From an uncultured Clostridia bacterium (GTDB taxonomy: Bacteria > Bacillota > Clostridia > TANB77 > CAG-508), in the NCBI GenBank assembly GCA_944387505.1, contig CALXFG010000008.1, forward strand, positions 1-51,397: a DNA stretch of 51,397 nucleotides. Direction: 5' to 3'. Shown one piece after another: positions 17,067-26,339 of the stretch (positions are counted from its first letter, which is position 1; every line of letters starts with the position of its first letter). The notes under the pieces were generated by a model. It ran no database searches. It was not told the origin of the DNA and saw only the letters and a program-made list of their open reading frames with translations. The position numbers and the translations under genes were made by a program.

Positions 17067-17101
17067 AAATTGAGATGTGAAAAATATTCACATCTCAATT
17101 T
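17067..17101 (-). terminator. Terminator of the PBP gene
   Basis: AAATTGAGATGTGAA (17067-17081) pairs with TTCACATCTCAATTT (17087-17101), a 15-bp stem with a 5-nt loop between the PBP stop and the cysS start. A T-run follows only on the plus strand. Confidence 0.7.
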
Positions 17102-17119
17102 TTTCTTTGTTTTTTATGA

Positions 17120-19750
17120 TTACTGAACAACATTTTCAGTTGGTTTTGTTGTATTTCCATTTCCTCCTGTACTATTACCACCACTTGGAGGATTTTCTCC
17201 ACCGCCTGAAGGTTTTTCTCCAGTTGTATTTCCTCCACTTATTGTATTTCCTCCTCCTGTAGAGTTTGTTGTATTTGTCGTATTCGTATTTGTTTCAGGT
17301 TTTTTAGGTTCTTCCTCTTTCGGTTTTGTATGTAATGTACATACTCCATTTATTCTAGTTCCTGATGCACTTGATCCACTAACTGGTGTCCATAATCCTA
17401 ATTGTTCTTTTGGTAAAACAGCACCATAATAATTTTGTCTAACCTGGCAATATTGTGAACAATATTGTGTTGCCACTAATCCAGATTCTGAACAAATGGT
17501 TTGACTTCCATGTCCCTCACATTGTTCTGGTAAATTATCCTGTGTAAAGATTTCTGTATATTTATTATTACATCCTGTTGTTGCTAAACATCCTGTAGTT
17601 TTACATACTGTTTGTTCTACTATACCGCTTGGTCTTGTAAATGTCGCATTTTCTAAATCTTTATGAATTGCTGTCATAACACCATCCCAAATATTACCTG
17701 CTGGATTTCCAGAATAATGTACAGTCTCTGGTTGATCATATCCAAACCAACAAGCACCTGCATAATATGGTGTAAATCCACAAAGCCATCTATCGTAATC
17801 ATCATCTGTTGTTCCCGTCTTTGCTGCTACATCCATTCCACTAATTGCGCAATAGGTTGCTGTTCCACCAGATTTCACTGGTTCTTGTAATATAGATTTT
17901 ACAATATAAGCATTTTGTTCTGATATCACCCTTGTTTGTTCTTGTTTTGGAGTTAATACGGTATTACCACTCGTATCTACCACTTTTGTATAAAAGGTTG
18001 GCGTAATATATACACCATCATTTGCAATAGTGCTATATGCTGCTGCCATTTCTAATGGTGTAGCACCATTCGTTGTTCCTCCTAACGCTAAAGATAAATC
18101 TGAATCTTCATCTGCATTAATATGACTAAGTCCCATTTTATTCAAGTACTCTATTGATTTACTTGGTGTTAATTCTCTCATAATTTTTACTGCTGGTATA
18201 TTTAAAGATTTTGAAATGAAATATCTTATATTGACTGCTTTATTATTATATCCACTTTGATTTTTTGGAATATAACCTCCTCCAAAATCTGTTTCTTGAT
18301 CCATATAGGCTGTTGCTGCTGTTATCACTTTTTCTTGTAATGCTGGCGCTATAACTGCAATTGGTTTAATAGAAGAACCTGTTTGTCTAATACTTTGTGT
18401 TGCTCTATTTAATCCTCTTGAATCTGTTTTTTCTCCTAATCCTCCAACCGTTCCTAACACATTACCTGTTTTATAATCGATTACTACCATTGCTGCTTGA
18501 GAATGATCATTCTTCTTTTCTCCAGTTTTGCTATCCACATCTCTTCCTGCAACAATATATTTATCTTTTGCAAATTCTTCTTCCATTTGTGCTTGAATAT
18601 TGTTATCAACTGTTGAATAAATGGTAAGTCCACTACTATATACATAGTTTTCCGCTAATTGTTGAGACCAACCTTTTTCTTCCATAACTTGGTCAATAAC
18701 TTGATCTAATACAGCTTCTGTATGATATGAATATGAAGAAGTTGTTGCAATTGCTCCTTTTTGGAAATTTAAACCTGCATCAACTTCTGCAATTGCTGCA
18801 TCATATTCCTCTTGACTATTGATATACCCTAATTCTTTCATTTTATTTAAAGCTACTTTTGTTTGTTTTTTGATTAATTCTGTATTATCTGTTGTTTCAT
18901 CAAATGGATTATACCTACTTGGAGAACTATTAATTCCTGCCATATATGCACATTCTGCTAATGTTAAATCTTTTGCACTTTTGTTAAAATAATATTCTGC
19001 ACCTAATTCAACACCATGTAAATTACCTTCTCCACCAACATATAATATATTTAAGTATAACTCTAAAATTTGATCTTTAGATATCATTCTTTCAACTTGG
19101 TAAGCTTTTGCCCATTCTCTTACTTTTCTCATAATACCAGCTATACCGCTTCTCTCATCATCTTGTGTAAGATTTTTTACTAATTGCTGTGTAATTGTAC
19201 TTCCACCATAAGAACTATTTCCCAATACCGTTTGTAAAATCGCTCCTGCTGTTCTTTTTAAGTCCACACCATGATGTTGATAAAATCTTTCATCTTCCAT
19301 AGCCACATAAGCTTTTGGTAAATATTCTGCCATATCTTCAAGGGTAATAATTTTTCTCTTTTCATCACCACTTAGTTCGGCAATTACAGCACCATTTTGG
19401 TCTACTACCACAGAATTAGCTGCACCTATCGTTAATTCTTCTTTCGTAATTTCAAAATCGTCACCAAATAGGCCAAAAAATACACCTACTATAATGCCTG
19501 CCCCAATAACACATAGTAATAAGAAAATCAATATAAAGATTTTTATTGCCTTCATTAATTTAGGATGTCTTGAAGAAAATTTACCTTCTTTTTTATTTGA
19601 TTTTCTTTCTCTGCCATTTCTGTTTTTCTCTGGAATTCTTCTTGTTGTTCCCCTAGTTGATGTACTACTCTTTCTTCTTTTCTTTGCATTTTTCATATTG
19701 TATTTTCTTGTATTTTCTTTTCTATTACTTCTTTTATTACTACTTGGCAT
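17120..19750 (-). CDS. Class A penicillin-binding protein (PBP1A family)
   Basis: Bifunctional peptidoglycan synthase: glycosyltransferase plus transpeptidase. 876 aa. Layout: very basic Ser/Arg/Lys-rich cytoplasmic tail (1-60), one membrane helix (about 67-92), GT51 domain with EDERFYQHHGVD and the GGSTITQQLVKN motif, then transpeptidase domain with the active-site SxxK in TGSSIKPI, SxN in SKSLN and KTGT. After it comes a Cys-rich segment (about ten Cys, including TTGC and CSQYC) and a disordered Thr/Asn/Gly/Pro tail. Ribosome site AAGGAGG. The substrate would be the amidated lipid II made through MurT-GatD. The Cys-rich extracellular block is unusual and may form disulfides. Confidence 0.95.
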   Translation of the reverse strand: MPSSNKRSNRKENTRKYNMKNAKKRRKSSTSTRGTTRRIPEKNRNGRERKSNKKEGKFSSRHPKLMKAIKIFILIFLLLCVIGAGIIVGVFFGLFGDDFEITKEELTIGAANSVVVDQNGAVIAELSGDEKRKIITLEDMAEYLPKAYVAMEDERFYQHHGVDLKRTAGAILQTVLGNSSYGGSTITQQLVKNLTQDDERSGIAGIMRKVREWAKAYQVERMISKDQILELYLNILYVGGEGNLHGVELGAEYYFNKSAKDLTLAECAYMAGINSSPSRYNPFDETTDNTELIKKQTKVALNKMKELGYINSQEEYDAAIAEVDAGLNFQKGAIATTSSYSYHTEAVLDQVIDQVMEEKGWSQQLAENYVYSSGLTIYSTVDNNIQAQMEEEFAKDKYIVAGRDVDSKTGEKKNDHSQAAMVVIDYKTGNVLGTVGGLGEKTDSRGLNRATQSIRQTGSSIKPIAVIAPALQEKVITAATAYMDQETDFGGGYIPKNQSGYNNKAVNIRYFISKSLNIPAVKIMRELTPSKSIEYLNKMGLSHINADEDSDLSLALGGTTNGATPLEMAAAYSTIANDGVYITPTFYTKVVDTSGNTVLTPKQEQTRVISEQNAYIVKSILQEPVKSGGTATYCAISGMDVAAKTGTTDDDYDRWLCGFTPYYAGACWFGYDQPETVHYSGNPAGNIWDGVMTAIHKDLENATFTRPSGIVEQTVCKTTGCLATTGCNNKYTEIFTQDNLPEQCEGHGSQTICSESGLVATQYCSQYCQVRQNYYGAVLPKEQLGLWTPVSGSSASGTRINGVCTLHTKPKEEEPKKPETNTNTTNTTNSTGGGNTISGGNTTGEKPSGGGENPPSGGNSTGGNGNTTKPTENVVQ

Positions 19751-19938
19751 ACGTTTACCTCCTTGCCAATTTGTACAAATTTCGTTTTGTAAGAACTTTT
19801 TATTTACTCATTTGTATCTTATGATTTCGTCTCGTTCTGTAAAATCGATATCTACATTATATTATATTTTGTAAAAAAAGGAAAGTACTTGATAAAATTT
19901 TATTTTGAAATGAAATGAATTCAAATATTTATGTATTT

Positions 19939-20769
19939 TTAAATGATCGTTTTCGCTCCTTGTAAATATTGAATCGTCACTCTATCTTTTTTTATTTTTT
20001 TTAATATTTCTTCTATTGGTTGATGTTTATATTGCATTGCCATATAAATGTCTTTTGCTTCAAACTTCTCTAGATGTGGATTTGTTTTCCAATTAATTTC
20101 ATAATCATTAATATTTAATCCATTAAACCTTTTGTTTTTTATTTTTACATTTCCCTTAAAATTGATAATTGTCGCTGTATTATTCATTGTATATCGATTA
20201 ATTAATTCTGTTGGAAAATCTAAGTTTAATATAATATTCGTTTTAGATAGACTTTTTCTTTTATTGTTTCCCACATTAATAAATATCCCTTGTTCCTGTG
20301 AAATCTTTTCTTCAATATTTTGAAAAAGCTCTATATGATTGGTAACAATTCTTACATATTTATATTTAAGAACTAATTTTTGAATTGCATAAATTGCTAA
20401 ACTTGAAATATCATTTACCAAAATCCCAATTTTTATATCTTCATTTTTAATTTTTAACTTTTTTATCACATATTCTAAAACCTCAAAAATTAACATTTGA
20501 AATAACCATTTACCATCTACAATTTCATAGTTGTACGAGTACAAATAATCAACATAATTTTCTTGTTGTTTAACCTTTTTACTTAATACTATTTTTTTAC
20601 TATTACTTTTATCTAGAATCTTCTTGGTTTTACTTGCTAACCTATATGCTGTTTTTTCATCCAAACTTGTCTCTGTTATGGGCAAAATAATGGTATCATT
20701 TTCTAATTTTACAAGATGGAACCATTCAGCTATTTTACTAGGCTTGTCAGTTTCTTTTATATAATACAT
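19939..20769 (-). CDS. Unknown 276-aa protein downstream of truB
   Basis: Not recognised. A soluble basic protein of mixed alpha/beta type with no signal peptide. Residues about 110-205 contain alternating hydrophobic strands (IKIGILVND, YVRIVTNH, NIILNLDF, TATIINFKG), which suggests a Rossmann-like core. The ATG is preceded by AGGTGA, 6 nt away, but that ribosome site is in the 3' arm of a strong hairpin (20770-20817). It is the last gene of the truB-side minus-strand block, separated from truB by palindromic element III. The weak start access suggests low or conditional translation. Confidence 0.7.
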   Translation of the reverse strand: MYYIKETDKPSKIAEWFHLVKLENDTIILPITETSLDEKTAYRLASKTKKILDKSNSKKIVLSKKVKQQENYVDYLYSYNYEIVDGKWLFQMLIFEVLEYVIKKLKIKNEDIKIGILVNDISSLAIYAIQKLVLKYKYVRIVTNHIELFQNIEEKISQEQGIFINVGNNKRKSLSKTNIILNLDFPTELINRYTMNNTATIINFKGNVKIKNKRFNGLNINDYEINWKTNPHLEKFEAKDIYMAMQYKHQPIEEILKKIKKDRVTIQYLQGAKTII

Positions 20770-20817
20770 AAAATCACCTCATATACTTTTCTCTTTTAAG
20801 TATATTAAGGTGATTTT
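20770..20817 (-). promoter_or_regulatory. Hairpin sequestering a ribosome binding site
   Basis: AAAATCACCT pairs with AGGTGATTTT (10 bp), and inside it AAGTATAT pairs with ATATACTT (8 bp) around a short A-rich loop. On the minus strand the 3' arm is the Shine-Dalgarno of the gene starting at 20769, ending right at the ATG. Confidence 0.7.
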
Positions 20818-20832
20818 CATTATAGAACTTAT

Positions 20833-20950
20833 ATTATAACTTAATGCACAAGTGGTATGTATTCATAAATTATTTATTACTCGGTTCAATACGATATTTA
20901 AGAATTTGTAACATAATACATACCACTTGTGCATTAAGTTAAGTTATAAT
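20833..20950. repeat. Palindromic element III (118 bp)
   Basis: ATTATAACTTAATGCACAAG and on to GGTATGTATT (left arm, 20833-20863) pairs almost perfectly with the right arm ending at 20950; the right arm has one extra AACTT copy. The roughly 50-nt loop carries CTCGGTTCAATACG (20880-20893), nearly identical to the motif in element I. The inner stem and apex of elements I and II are absent. It lies between truB and the 276-aa gene. Confidence 0.85.
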
Positions 20951-20952
20951 TA

Positions 20953-21819
20953 TCATTTTTCATTTATAATAATATCCCTTTTTAAAAGAAAATCTTGTAA
21001 AATTCCAATTCCAATAAATTGATGATTATAATATATTTTATAAAGTCCATCTTCTAATTTAAAACTTAACTTTACACCATTTAAAAATAATTGTAATTTT
21101 TTTTCATCTAACTCTATATTCTCTAAATTTTTAAATAAATTTTCAATGGTTATCATATGTTTTTCAACACTTTCTTCATTTAAATCTTCCGCCAAAACAG
21201 ATTGTTCTATAGTAAATGTTCCAACCTTTGTTCTTTGCAATTCTTTCATATATCCGACTGTTCCCATTTTTTGTGCTATATCTTCACACAAACTTCTGAT
21301 ATATGTTCCTTTTGAACAACTGACTTCAAATTGAATCTCACAACTTTCTTTATCTATTTTTAATAATTTGATATCATAGATTGTTATCTTTCTTGGCTTA
21401 ATTTCTACTGCTTGTCCCTTTCTTGCATATTCATAAAGCTTTTTTCCTTTTACTTTAATAGCAGAATAGATTGGTGGTATTTGTTCTTGCTCTCCTAAGA
21501 AACTTTCTAAAACCGTTTTTACTTTTTTTCCCTCTAATACTTTCTCATCAACCACTTCTTGTTGTAGAATTTCTCCTTCCTCATCTCCTGTACTTTTCTT
21601 GATTCCTAGTTTTAAAACCACTTTATATGTTTTATCATGATTCATTAAATATTTAGAACATAATGTTCCTTTTCCAATTAATAGTGGTAATACACCTGTT
21701 GCTAATGGATCTAATGTACCTGTGTGTCCCACTTTCTCTCCTGTGATTTTTTTTACTTTTGTAACAATATCATGGGATGTATATCCTTTTGATTTATTAA
21801 CAATTAATATTCCATTCAT
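20953..21819 (-). CDS. truB: tRNA pseudouridine(55) synthase TruB
   Basis: Converts U55 in the T-loop of tRNAs to pseudouridine. 288 aa, usual length. Seen: N-terminal GILIVNKSKGYTSHD, catalytic Asp37 in GHTGTLDPLATGVLP, YSAIKVKGKKLYEYAR, and SKGTYIRSLCEDI. A short PUA-like C-terminal part follows. It belongs to the rbfA-nrnA-truB end of the translation operon. Palindromic element II fills the gap to nrnA and element III follows the stop. Confidence 0.97.
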   Translation of the reverse strand: MNGILIVNKSKGYTSHDIVTKVKKITGEKVGHTGTLDPLATGVLPLLIGKGTLCSKYLMNHDKTYKVVLKLGIKKSTGDEEGEILQQEVVDEKVLEGKKVKTVLESFLGEQEQIPPIYSAIKVKGKKLYEYARKGQAVEIKPRKITIYDIKLLKIDKESCEIQFEVSCSKGTYIRSLCEDIAQKMGTVGYMKELQRTKVGTFTIEQSVLAEDLNEESVEKHMITIENLFKNLENIELDEKKLQLFLNGVKLSFKLEDGLYKIYYNHQFIGIGILQDFLLKRDIIINEK

Positions 21820-21835
21820 ATTTGACCTCTTTTTT

Positions 21836-22063
21836 ACGTTTCAGTATTTTTTCACAGGTGCGGTACCATACATTATTTTTTGAATGATTTCCTCGGCTTG
21901 TTTCATAGATTATAATTTCTAAGTTTTTAATAAGTGAGCCTCTCGCTGCTCGCGCTTCCTCACTTATTAAAAACTAAGAATTTATACATCTATTCCACGG
22001 CACATTCGTCAATGCATTCAAAAAATAATGTATGGTACCGCACCTGTAAAAATACTGAAACGC
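21836..22063. repeat. Palindromic element II (228 bp nested hairpin)
   Basis: Arms of about 100 nt. The outer stem includes ACAGGTGCGGTACCATACAT and on to TTTTTTGAATG with a perfect complement, and its tip is CGTTTCAGTATTTTT/AAAATACTGAAACG. The inner stem AGTTTTTAATAAGTGAG pairs with its complement. Unpaired parts: CTCGGCTTG (21892-21900), a 20-nt apex CCTCTCGCTGC + TCGCGCTTC (21939-21958), and CACATTCGTC (22001-22010). Apex and side loops match element I, but the stems do not. It sits inside the co-directional nrnA-truB transcript. Confidence 0.9.
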
Positions 22064-22072
22064 AAATACTGA

Positions 22073-23026
22073 TTATAATACTTTCTTTATTTCTTTTATT
22101 AATTTTTCTTTTACTTGTTCAACTGTTCCTGATACGGTTGCACCTGCTGCTCTTGGATGTCCTCCCCCGCCAAAAATGTAACAAATATCAGAAACATTAA
22201 TATTGGAACCATTTCCTGTTCTCATAGAAACTTTATATAGATTTTCTTCTTTTTCACGTATAAATACAGAAACCTTAACTCCTTCTATGCTTCTTCCACT
22301 TTCTACAATACCTTCATGGTCTCCAGGTTCGGCATGTACATCTTCTTCATCTTGTTTATTGATATATGTAAATGCAATTCTGTCATCTTCTAAAAGTTCT
22401 AATCGATTCATTGCTCTTCTTAACAATTCAAAGTTGGATTTTCTCCTTGTTTCCAATACTCTTTGATAAATATCAGATATGTTTACACCTTTTCTTAGCA
22501 ATTCTGCTGTAAATTCAAATGTTTCTGCAGTTACACTAGAATACTTAAATCCGCCTGTGTCTGTGATAATTCCTGTTACAATACAACTTCCGATTTCTGC
22601 ATCAATGTCAATATCGAAATATTCAAACATACCTGCTAAAATTTCGCAACAAGCAGGAGATACTGGATTCACAAAATTCAAATCTCCATACATCATATTA
22701 GAACTATGATGGTCAATGACTATTGTTTTTTTGGCTTTTTCAAAATATTCTCTTCCAACCAATCTTTTTAAATCAGCACAGTCTAATGAAATGGCTAAAT
22801 CATATGTTTCCACATCTGAAGTTGTTTTTACTGTATTGGCTCCTGGTAAGAAATCAAATGTTCTCGGAAATTCTTTTACAATCACATCTACTTTCTTTCC
22901 CATTTTCTTTAAAGCCAAGTTCATTGATAATACACTACCTATAGCATCTCCATCTGGTGATTCATGTGCCATGACAATAATGGTTTCTGCTTGTTTTATT
23001 TCTACTAAAATATCATCTAATGTCAT
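22073..23026 (-). CDS. nrnA: DHH-family nanoRNase/pAp phosphatase NrnA
   Basis: Degrades very short RNAs and dephosphorylates 3'-phosphoadenosine 5'-phosphate. 317 aa. Seen: motif I HESPDGDAIGS (His21, Asp25, Asp27), motif II DCAD, motif III IDHHSSN, and the C-terminal DHHA1 domain ending in GGGGHPRAAG. Its ATG is 4 nt after the rbfA stop and the ribosome site GAGAGGAAAGGA lies within rbfA, so the pair is translationally coupled. The rbfA-nrnA-truB order is the standard one in Bacillota. Confidence 0.96.
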   Translation of the reverse strand: MTLDDILVEIKQAETIIVMAHESPDGDAIGSVLSMNLALKKMGKKVDVIVKEFPRTFDFLPGANTVKTTSDVETYDLAISLDCADLKRLVGREYFEKAKKTIVIDHHSSNMMYGDLNFVNPVSPACCEILAGMFEYFDIDIDAEIGSCIVTGIITDTGGFKYSSVTAETFEFTAELLRKGVNISDIYQRVLETRRKSNFELLRRAMNRLELLEDDRIAFTYINKQDEEDVHAEPGDHEGIVESGRSIEGVKVSVFIREKEENLYKVSMRTGNGSNINVSDICYIFGGGGHPRAAGATVSGTVEQVKEKLIKEIKKVL

Positions 23027-23029
23027 TTT

Positions 23030-23404
23030 TTATTCCTTTCCTCTCTCTTCTTTTTTTGGCATGATTTCTTTTAGAATAGAATCAATTTTTGCTCCATATT
23101 CAATAGAATCATCTAATTCAAAGATTAATTCTGGTGTATTTCTTAAATTCACTCTTTTTGCTAATTCACTTCTGATATAACCTGATGATTTTTTTAGTCC
23201 TGCTAATGTATCTTTTATATTCTTTGAATTTAAAATACTAACATACACTTTAGCAAATTTCAAGTCACTTGTCACTTTTACTTTTGTTACACTAATAAGT
23301 CCTGTAACACTTGGATTTTTTAATTCATATCCAATAATTTGGCTAAGTTCTTTTTTATATTCTTCATCAATTCTTCCTAATCTAGGATTATTTTTCCCTT
23401 GCAT
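23030..23404 (-). CDS. rbfA: Ribosome-binding factor A
   Basis: Small KH-like protein needed for 30S subunit maturation. About 124 aa from ATG 23404, which has AAAGGAG 8 nt upstream and starts MQGKNNPRLGRIDEEY, the family beginning. An in-frame ATG further up (23455) would add 17 lysine-rich residues and lacks a ribosome site, so I discard it. Core features are SVTKVKVTSDLKFAKVYVS and RNTPELIFELDDSIEYG. It is separated from infB by a terminator-like stem at 23441-23462. Confidence 0.95.
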   Translation of the reverse strand: MQGKNNPRLGRIDEEYKKELSQIIGYELKNPSVTGLISVTKVKVTSDLKFAKVYVSILNSKNIKDTLAGLKKSSGYIRSELAKRVNLRNTPELIFELDDSIEYGAKIDSILKEIMPKKEERGKE

Positions 23405-23440
23405 ATATTTCTCTCCTTTGTTTTTCCTTATCTTATTAGA

Positions 23441-23462
23441 AAAAAGGGATTTCACCCTTTTT
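23441..23462 (-). terminator. Terminator-like stem between infB and rbfA
   Basis: AAAAAGGG and CCCTTTTT pair around a 6-nt loop; on the minus strand the stem ends in a T-run. It may reduce read-through from infB into rbfA-nrnA-truB. Confidence 0.65.
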
Positions 23463-23468
23463 CCTAAA

Positions 23469-26339
23469 TTATCTCTTAATTTCTTCCATTACATATACTT
23501 CAATAATGTCTCCTTCTTTAATGTCATTATAATCTTCAATTTGCATTCCACATTCAAATCCTTTTGTAACCTCTTTTACATCATCTTTAAATCTCTTCAA
23601 AGTTGCTAAATGTCCATCATGGATAACAATATTATCACGAATAACTCTTACGCCTGCATTTCTTTCTACTTTTCCATTTAATACATAAGCACCTGCCACA
23701 GTTCCTACGTTTGAAATTTTGAAGATTTGTCTTACTTCTACATTTCCGATTACCTTTTCTTCGTATTTTGGTGCTAACATTCCCTTCATAGCAGCTTCTA
23801 CATCTTCAATTGCTTGATAAATAACAGAATATTGTTTGATTTCTACTTCTTCTTTTTCTGCCATTTCTTTTGCTGTATGGTCAGGTCTTACATTAAATGC
23901 AATGATAATCGCATTTGATACTTTTGCAAGTGTGACATCTGATTGGTTAACTGCTCCTGCTGCACTATGGATAACTTTTACTCTAACTTCTTCATTTTGC
24001 AATTTTTCTAATGATTGTTTTACAGCTTCTACAGAACCTTGTACATCTGCTTTTACAATTAAGTTTAATACTTTTAATTTTCCTTCTTCCATTTGGCTAA
24101 ATAGATTATCTAAAGTTACTTTTGTAACACTATTAATTGCTTTTTCTCTTGCTTGACGTTTTCTTCTTTCTATTAAATGTTTTGCCATTTTTTCATTTTT
24201 AACTTCATAGAAAGTATCTCCAGCTTCTGGTACATCTGTTAATCCCATGATTTCAACTGGTGTTGATGGGCCTGCTGATTTTACTTTTTTACCTTTATCA
24301 TTTACCATCGCTCTGATTCTTCCGATTGATGAACCAACCACAATGGTATCTCCAACATCTAAGGTTCCTCTTTGTACTAACATTGTTGCAATTGCACCTT
24401 TTGATTTGTCTAGTCTAGCTTCTATAACGGCACCTTTTGCTTGTTTATGTGGATTTGCTTTTAATTCTAATACATCTGCTTCTAATAATACCATTTCTAA
24501 CAATTGGTCTATATTTTGATGTTTCTTAGCAGAGATTGGAACATAAATCGTATCTCCACCCCATTCTTCTGGTACCAATTCATATGCCATTAATTCTTGT
24601 TTTACTTTATCAATATTCGCATCTGGTAAATCAATTTTGTTAATCGCAACAATAATTGGAATTCCTGCTGATTTTGCATGGTTGATGGCTTCAACTGTTT
24701 GAGGCATAACACCATCATTTGCAGCAACTACTAAGATAGCAATATCTGTAATTTGTGCACCTCTCGCACGCATTGCTGTAAATGCTTCATGTCCTGGTGT
24801 ATCTAAGAAAGTGATTTCTCTATCATTAATCTTTACCATGTATGCACCAATTGCTTGTGTAATTCCTCCTGCTTCACCTTCAATCACATTTGTTTTTCTG
24901 ATGGCATCTAAAAGAGATGTTTTACCATGGTCTACATGTCCCATAACAACAACAACTGGTGGTCTTGGTACTAAATCTTCTTCTCTATCTTCAGATTCGT
25001 CAAATAAGATATCTTCTTCTGTCACAGTTTCTTTCTTTGTTGCTGTAATACCAAATTCTTGGGCAATTAAATATGCTGTATCAAAATCGATTTCTTGATT
25101 GATGGTAGCCATAACACCAAAGCCTAATAATTTTTTGATAACTTCTGCTGTTGTCTTTTTCATTTCTGCTGCAAAGTCTTTTACTGTAATGGTTTCTGGA
25201 ATCTCTATATTGGTTAATTTAAAGATTTTTTGTTTTGTTCTTTCTTCTTGATTTTGATTTTTCTTTTTCTTTCCTCTTCTTCCTCTTTCTGTTGTTAAAT
25301 CATAATAATCTAGCATACCACCGTCTTGGTCATCAAACATATTTGATAATTGATTTGCTGTTTTTAATGTCTTTAATTTTCCCTCATCAAAGTTACCATT
25401 ATTAGAATTTCTTCTATTTTTTGATTTTTTGGTATTTTTATTTTCATCAAATCTGTTATTATTTTTTTGTTTATCAATGTTTTTATTATATTCTCTTACT
25501 GTTTCTTTTTCTACAACTTCTGTTGCCATGATATTTTTTATGTTTTTCTCAATGCCTTTTTCGTCCAATGGTCTTTTACCATATCGATCATTATTATTAG
25601 TATTTCGATTATTAAATTTGTTGTTATTTCTATTATTAAAATTATTATTATTGTTATTAAAATTATTTCTTCTTTGATTATTATAATTATTATTTCTATT
25701 TTGATAATGATTATTCATATTATTGTTATTTACTTTTACATTCCTTGTCTCTGTTTTCATACCCTTATTTACTTCAACCTTTTCTGCAACTTTGTTAGAT
25801 TTTTCTTCTTGAACAGTCTTTGTTTCTGGTTTTGTCGTTACTTCTTCTTTGACAACTGTTTCACTTTTTGCTTCTGTTTTTTCAACTTTTTTTGTTTCTT
25901 CTTTCTTTGGTTCTGGTTTATTTAATCCAAATAATTCACTTACTGTCATTGGTTTATTTGGTTTATTTCTATACACAATATTATAGTCTTTATTAGCTTT
26001 TCTCTCAACAAACCCAATATTACTATTTCTTTTTTCTTCTTTTTTCACCACTTCTTTATTTTTTTCAGATTCATCTTGTGCAATAATGACTTCTCTTCTG
26101 ATAATAACAGGTGTTTCTTTTTTATTCTCTTTCTTAGTATCTTTTTTTGTTTCTTTATTTTCTTTCTTTGTCCCTGTCATTTTCTTCATGATTGCTTCTT
26201 CTATTCTTTTAGCTTCATCTTCTTCTACACCACTTAAATGACTTTTGGCTTCAATATTCAATTTGTTAGCAATATCTAAAACTTCTTTACTTGTTAAATT
26301 TAATTTTTTAGCTATTTCATGTATTTTTATTTTACCCAA
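23469..26339 (-). CDS. infB: Translation initiation factor IF-2
   Basis: GTPase that brings initiator tRNA to the 30S subunit. About 956 aa. The N-terminal IF2N domain begins [19 protein letters not shown], then a long low-complexity linker rich in Lys/Glu and then Asn/Arg (about 75-370), a second IF2N-like segment, and the G domain: [28 protein letters not shown]-terminal domains II-IV follow. I favour a TTG start at 26339: GGGGGTGA lies 6 nt upstream, and the TTG overlaps the end of ylxQ. An ATG at 26354 has no such site. The Asn-rich linker is reflected in A/T triplet repeats near 25600-25720. Confidence 0.96.
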   Translation of the reverse strand: MGKIKIHEIAKKLNLTSKEVLDIANKLNIEAKSHLSGVEEDEAKRIEEAIMKKMTGTKKENKETKKDTKKENKKETPVIIRREVIIAQDESEKNKEVVKKEEKRNSNIGFVERKANKDYNIVYRNKPNKPMTVSELFGLNKPEPKKEETKKVEKTEAKSETVVKEEVTTKPETKTVQEEKSNKVAEKVEVNKGMKTETRNVKVNNNNMNNHYQNRNNNYNNQRRNNFNNNNNNFNNRNNNKFNNRNTNNNDRYGKRPLDEKGIEKNIKNIMATEVVEKETVREYNKNIDKQKNNNRFDENKNTKKSKNRRNSNNGNFDEGKLKTLKTANQLSNMFDDQDGGMLDYYDLTTERGRRGKKKKNQNQEERTKQKIFKLTNIEIPETITVKDFAAEMKKTTAEVIKKLLGFGVMATINQEIDFDTAYLIAQEFGITATKKETVTEEDILFDESEDREEDLVPRPPVVVVMGHVDHGKTSLLDAIRKTNVIEGEAGGITQAIGAYMVKINDREITFLDTPGHEAFTAMRARGAQITDIAILVVAANDGVMPQTVEAINHAKSAGIPIIVAINKIDLPDANIDKVKQELMAYELVPEEWGGDTIYVPISAKKHQNIDQLLEMVLLEADVLELKANPHKQAKGAVIEARLDKSKGAIATMLVQRGTLDVGDTIVVGSSIGRIRAMVNDKGKKVKSAGPSTPVEIMGLTDVPEAGDTFYEVKNEKMAKHLIERRKRQAREKAINSVTKVTLDNLFSQMEEGKLKVLNLIVKADVQGSVEAVKQSLEKLQNEEVRVKVIHSAAGAVNQSDVTLAKVSNAIIIAFNVRPDHTAKEMAEKEEVEIKQYSVIYQAIEDVEAAMKGMLAPKYEEKVIGNVEVRQIFKISNVGTVAGAYVLNGKVERNAGVRVIRDNIVIHDGHLATLKRFKDDVKEVTKGFECGMQIEDYNDIKEGDIIEVYVMEEIKR

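Noticed and set aside
17015-17119. T-box leader upstream of cysS
   Set aside because: The gap is only about 100 bp, lacks the T-box sequence, and its one strong stem is best explained as the PBP terminator.
13254-22063. Palindromes as integron attC sites
   Set aside because: No integrase gene, no GTTRRRY core and no gene-cassette arrangement; the elements are larger and lie between housekeeping genes.
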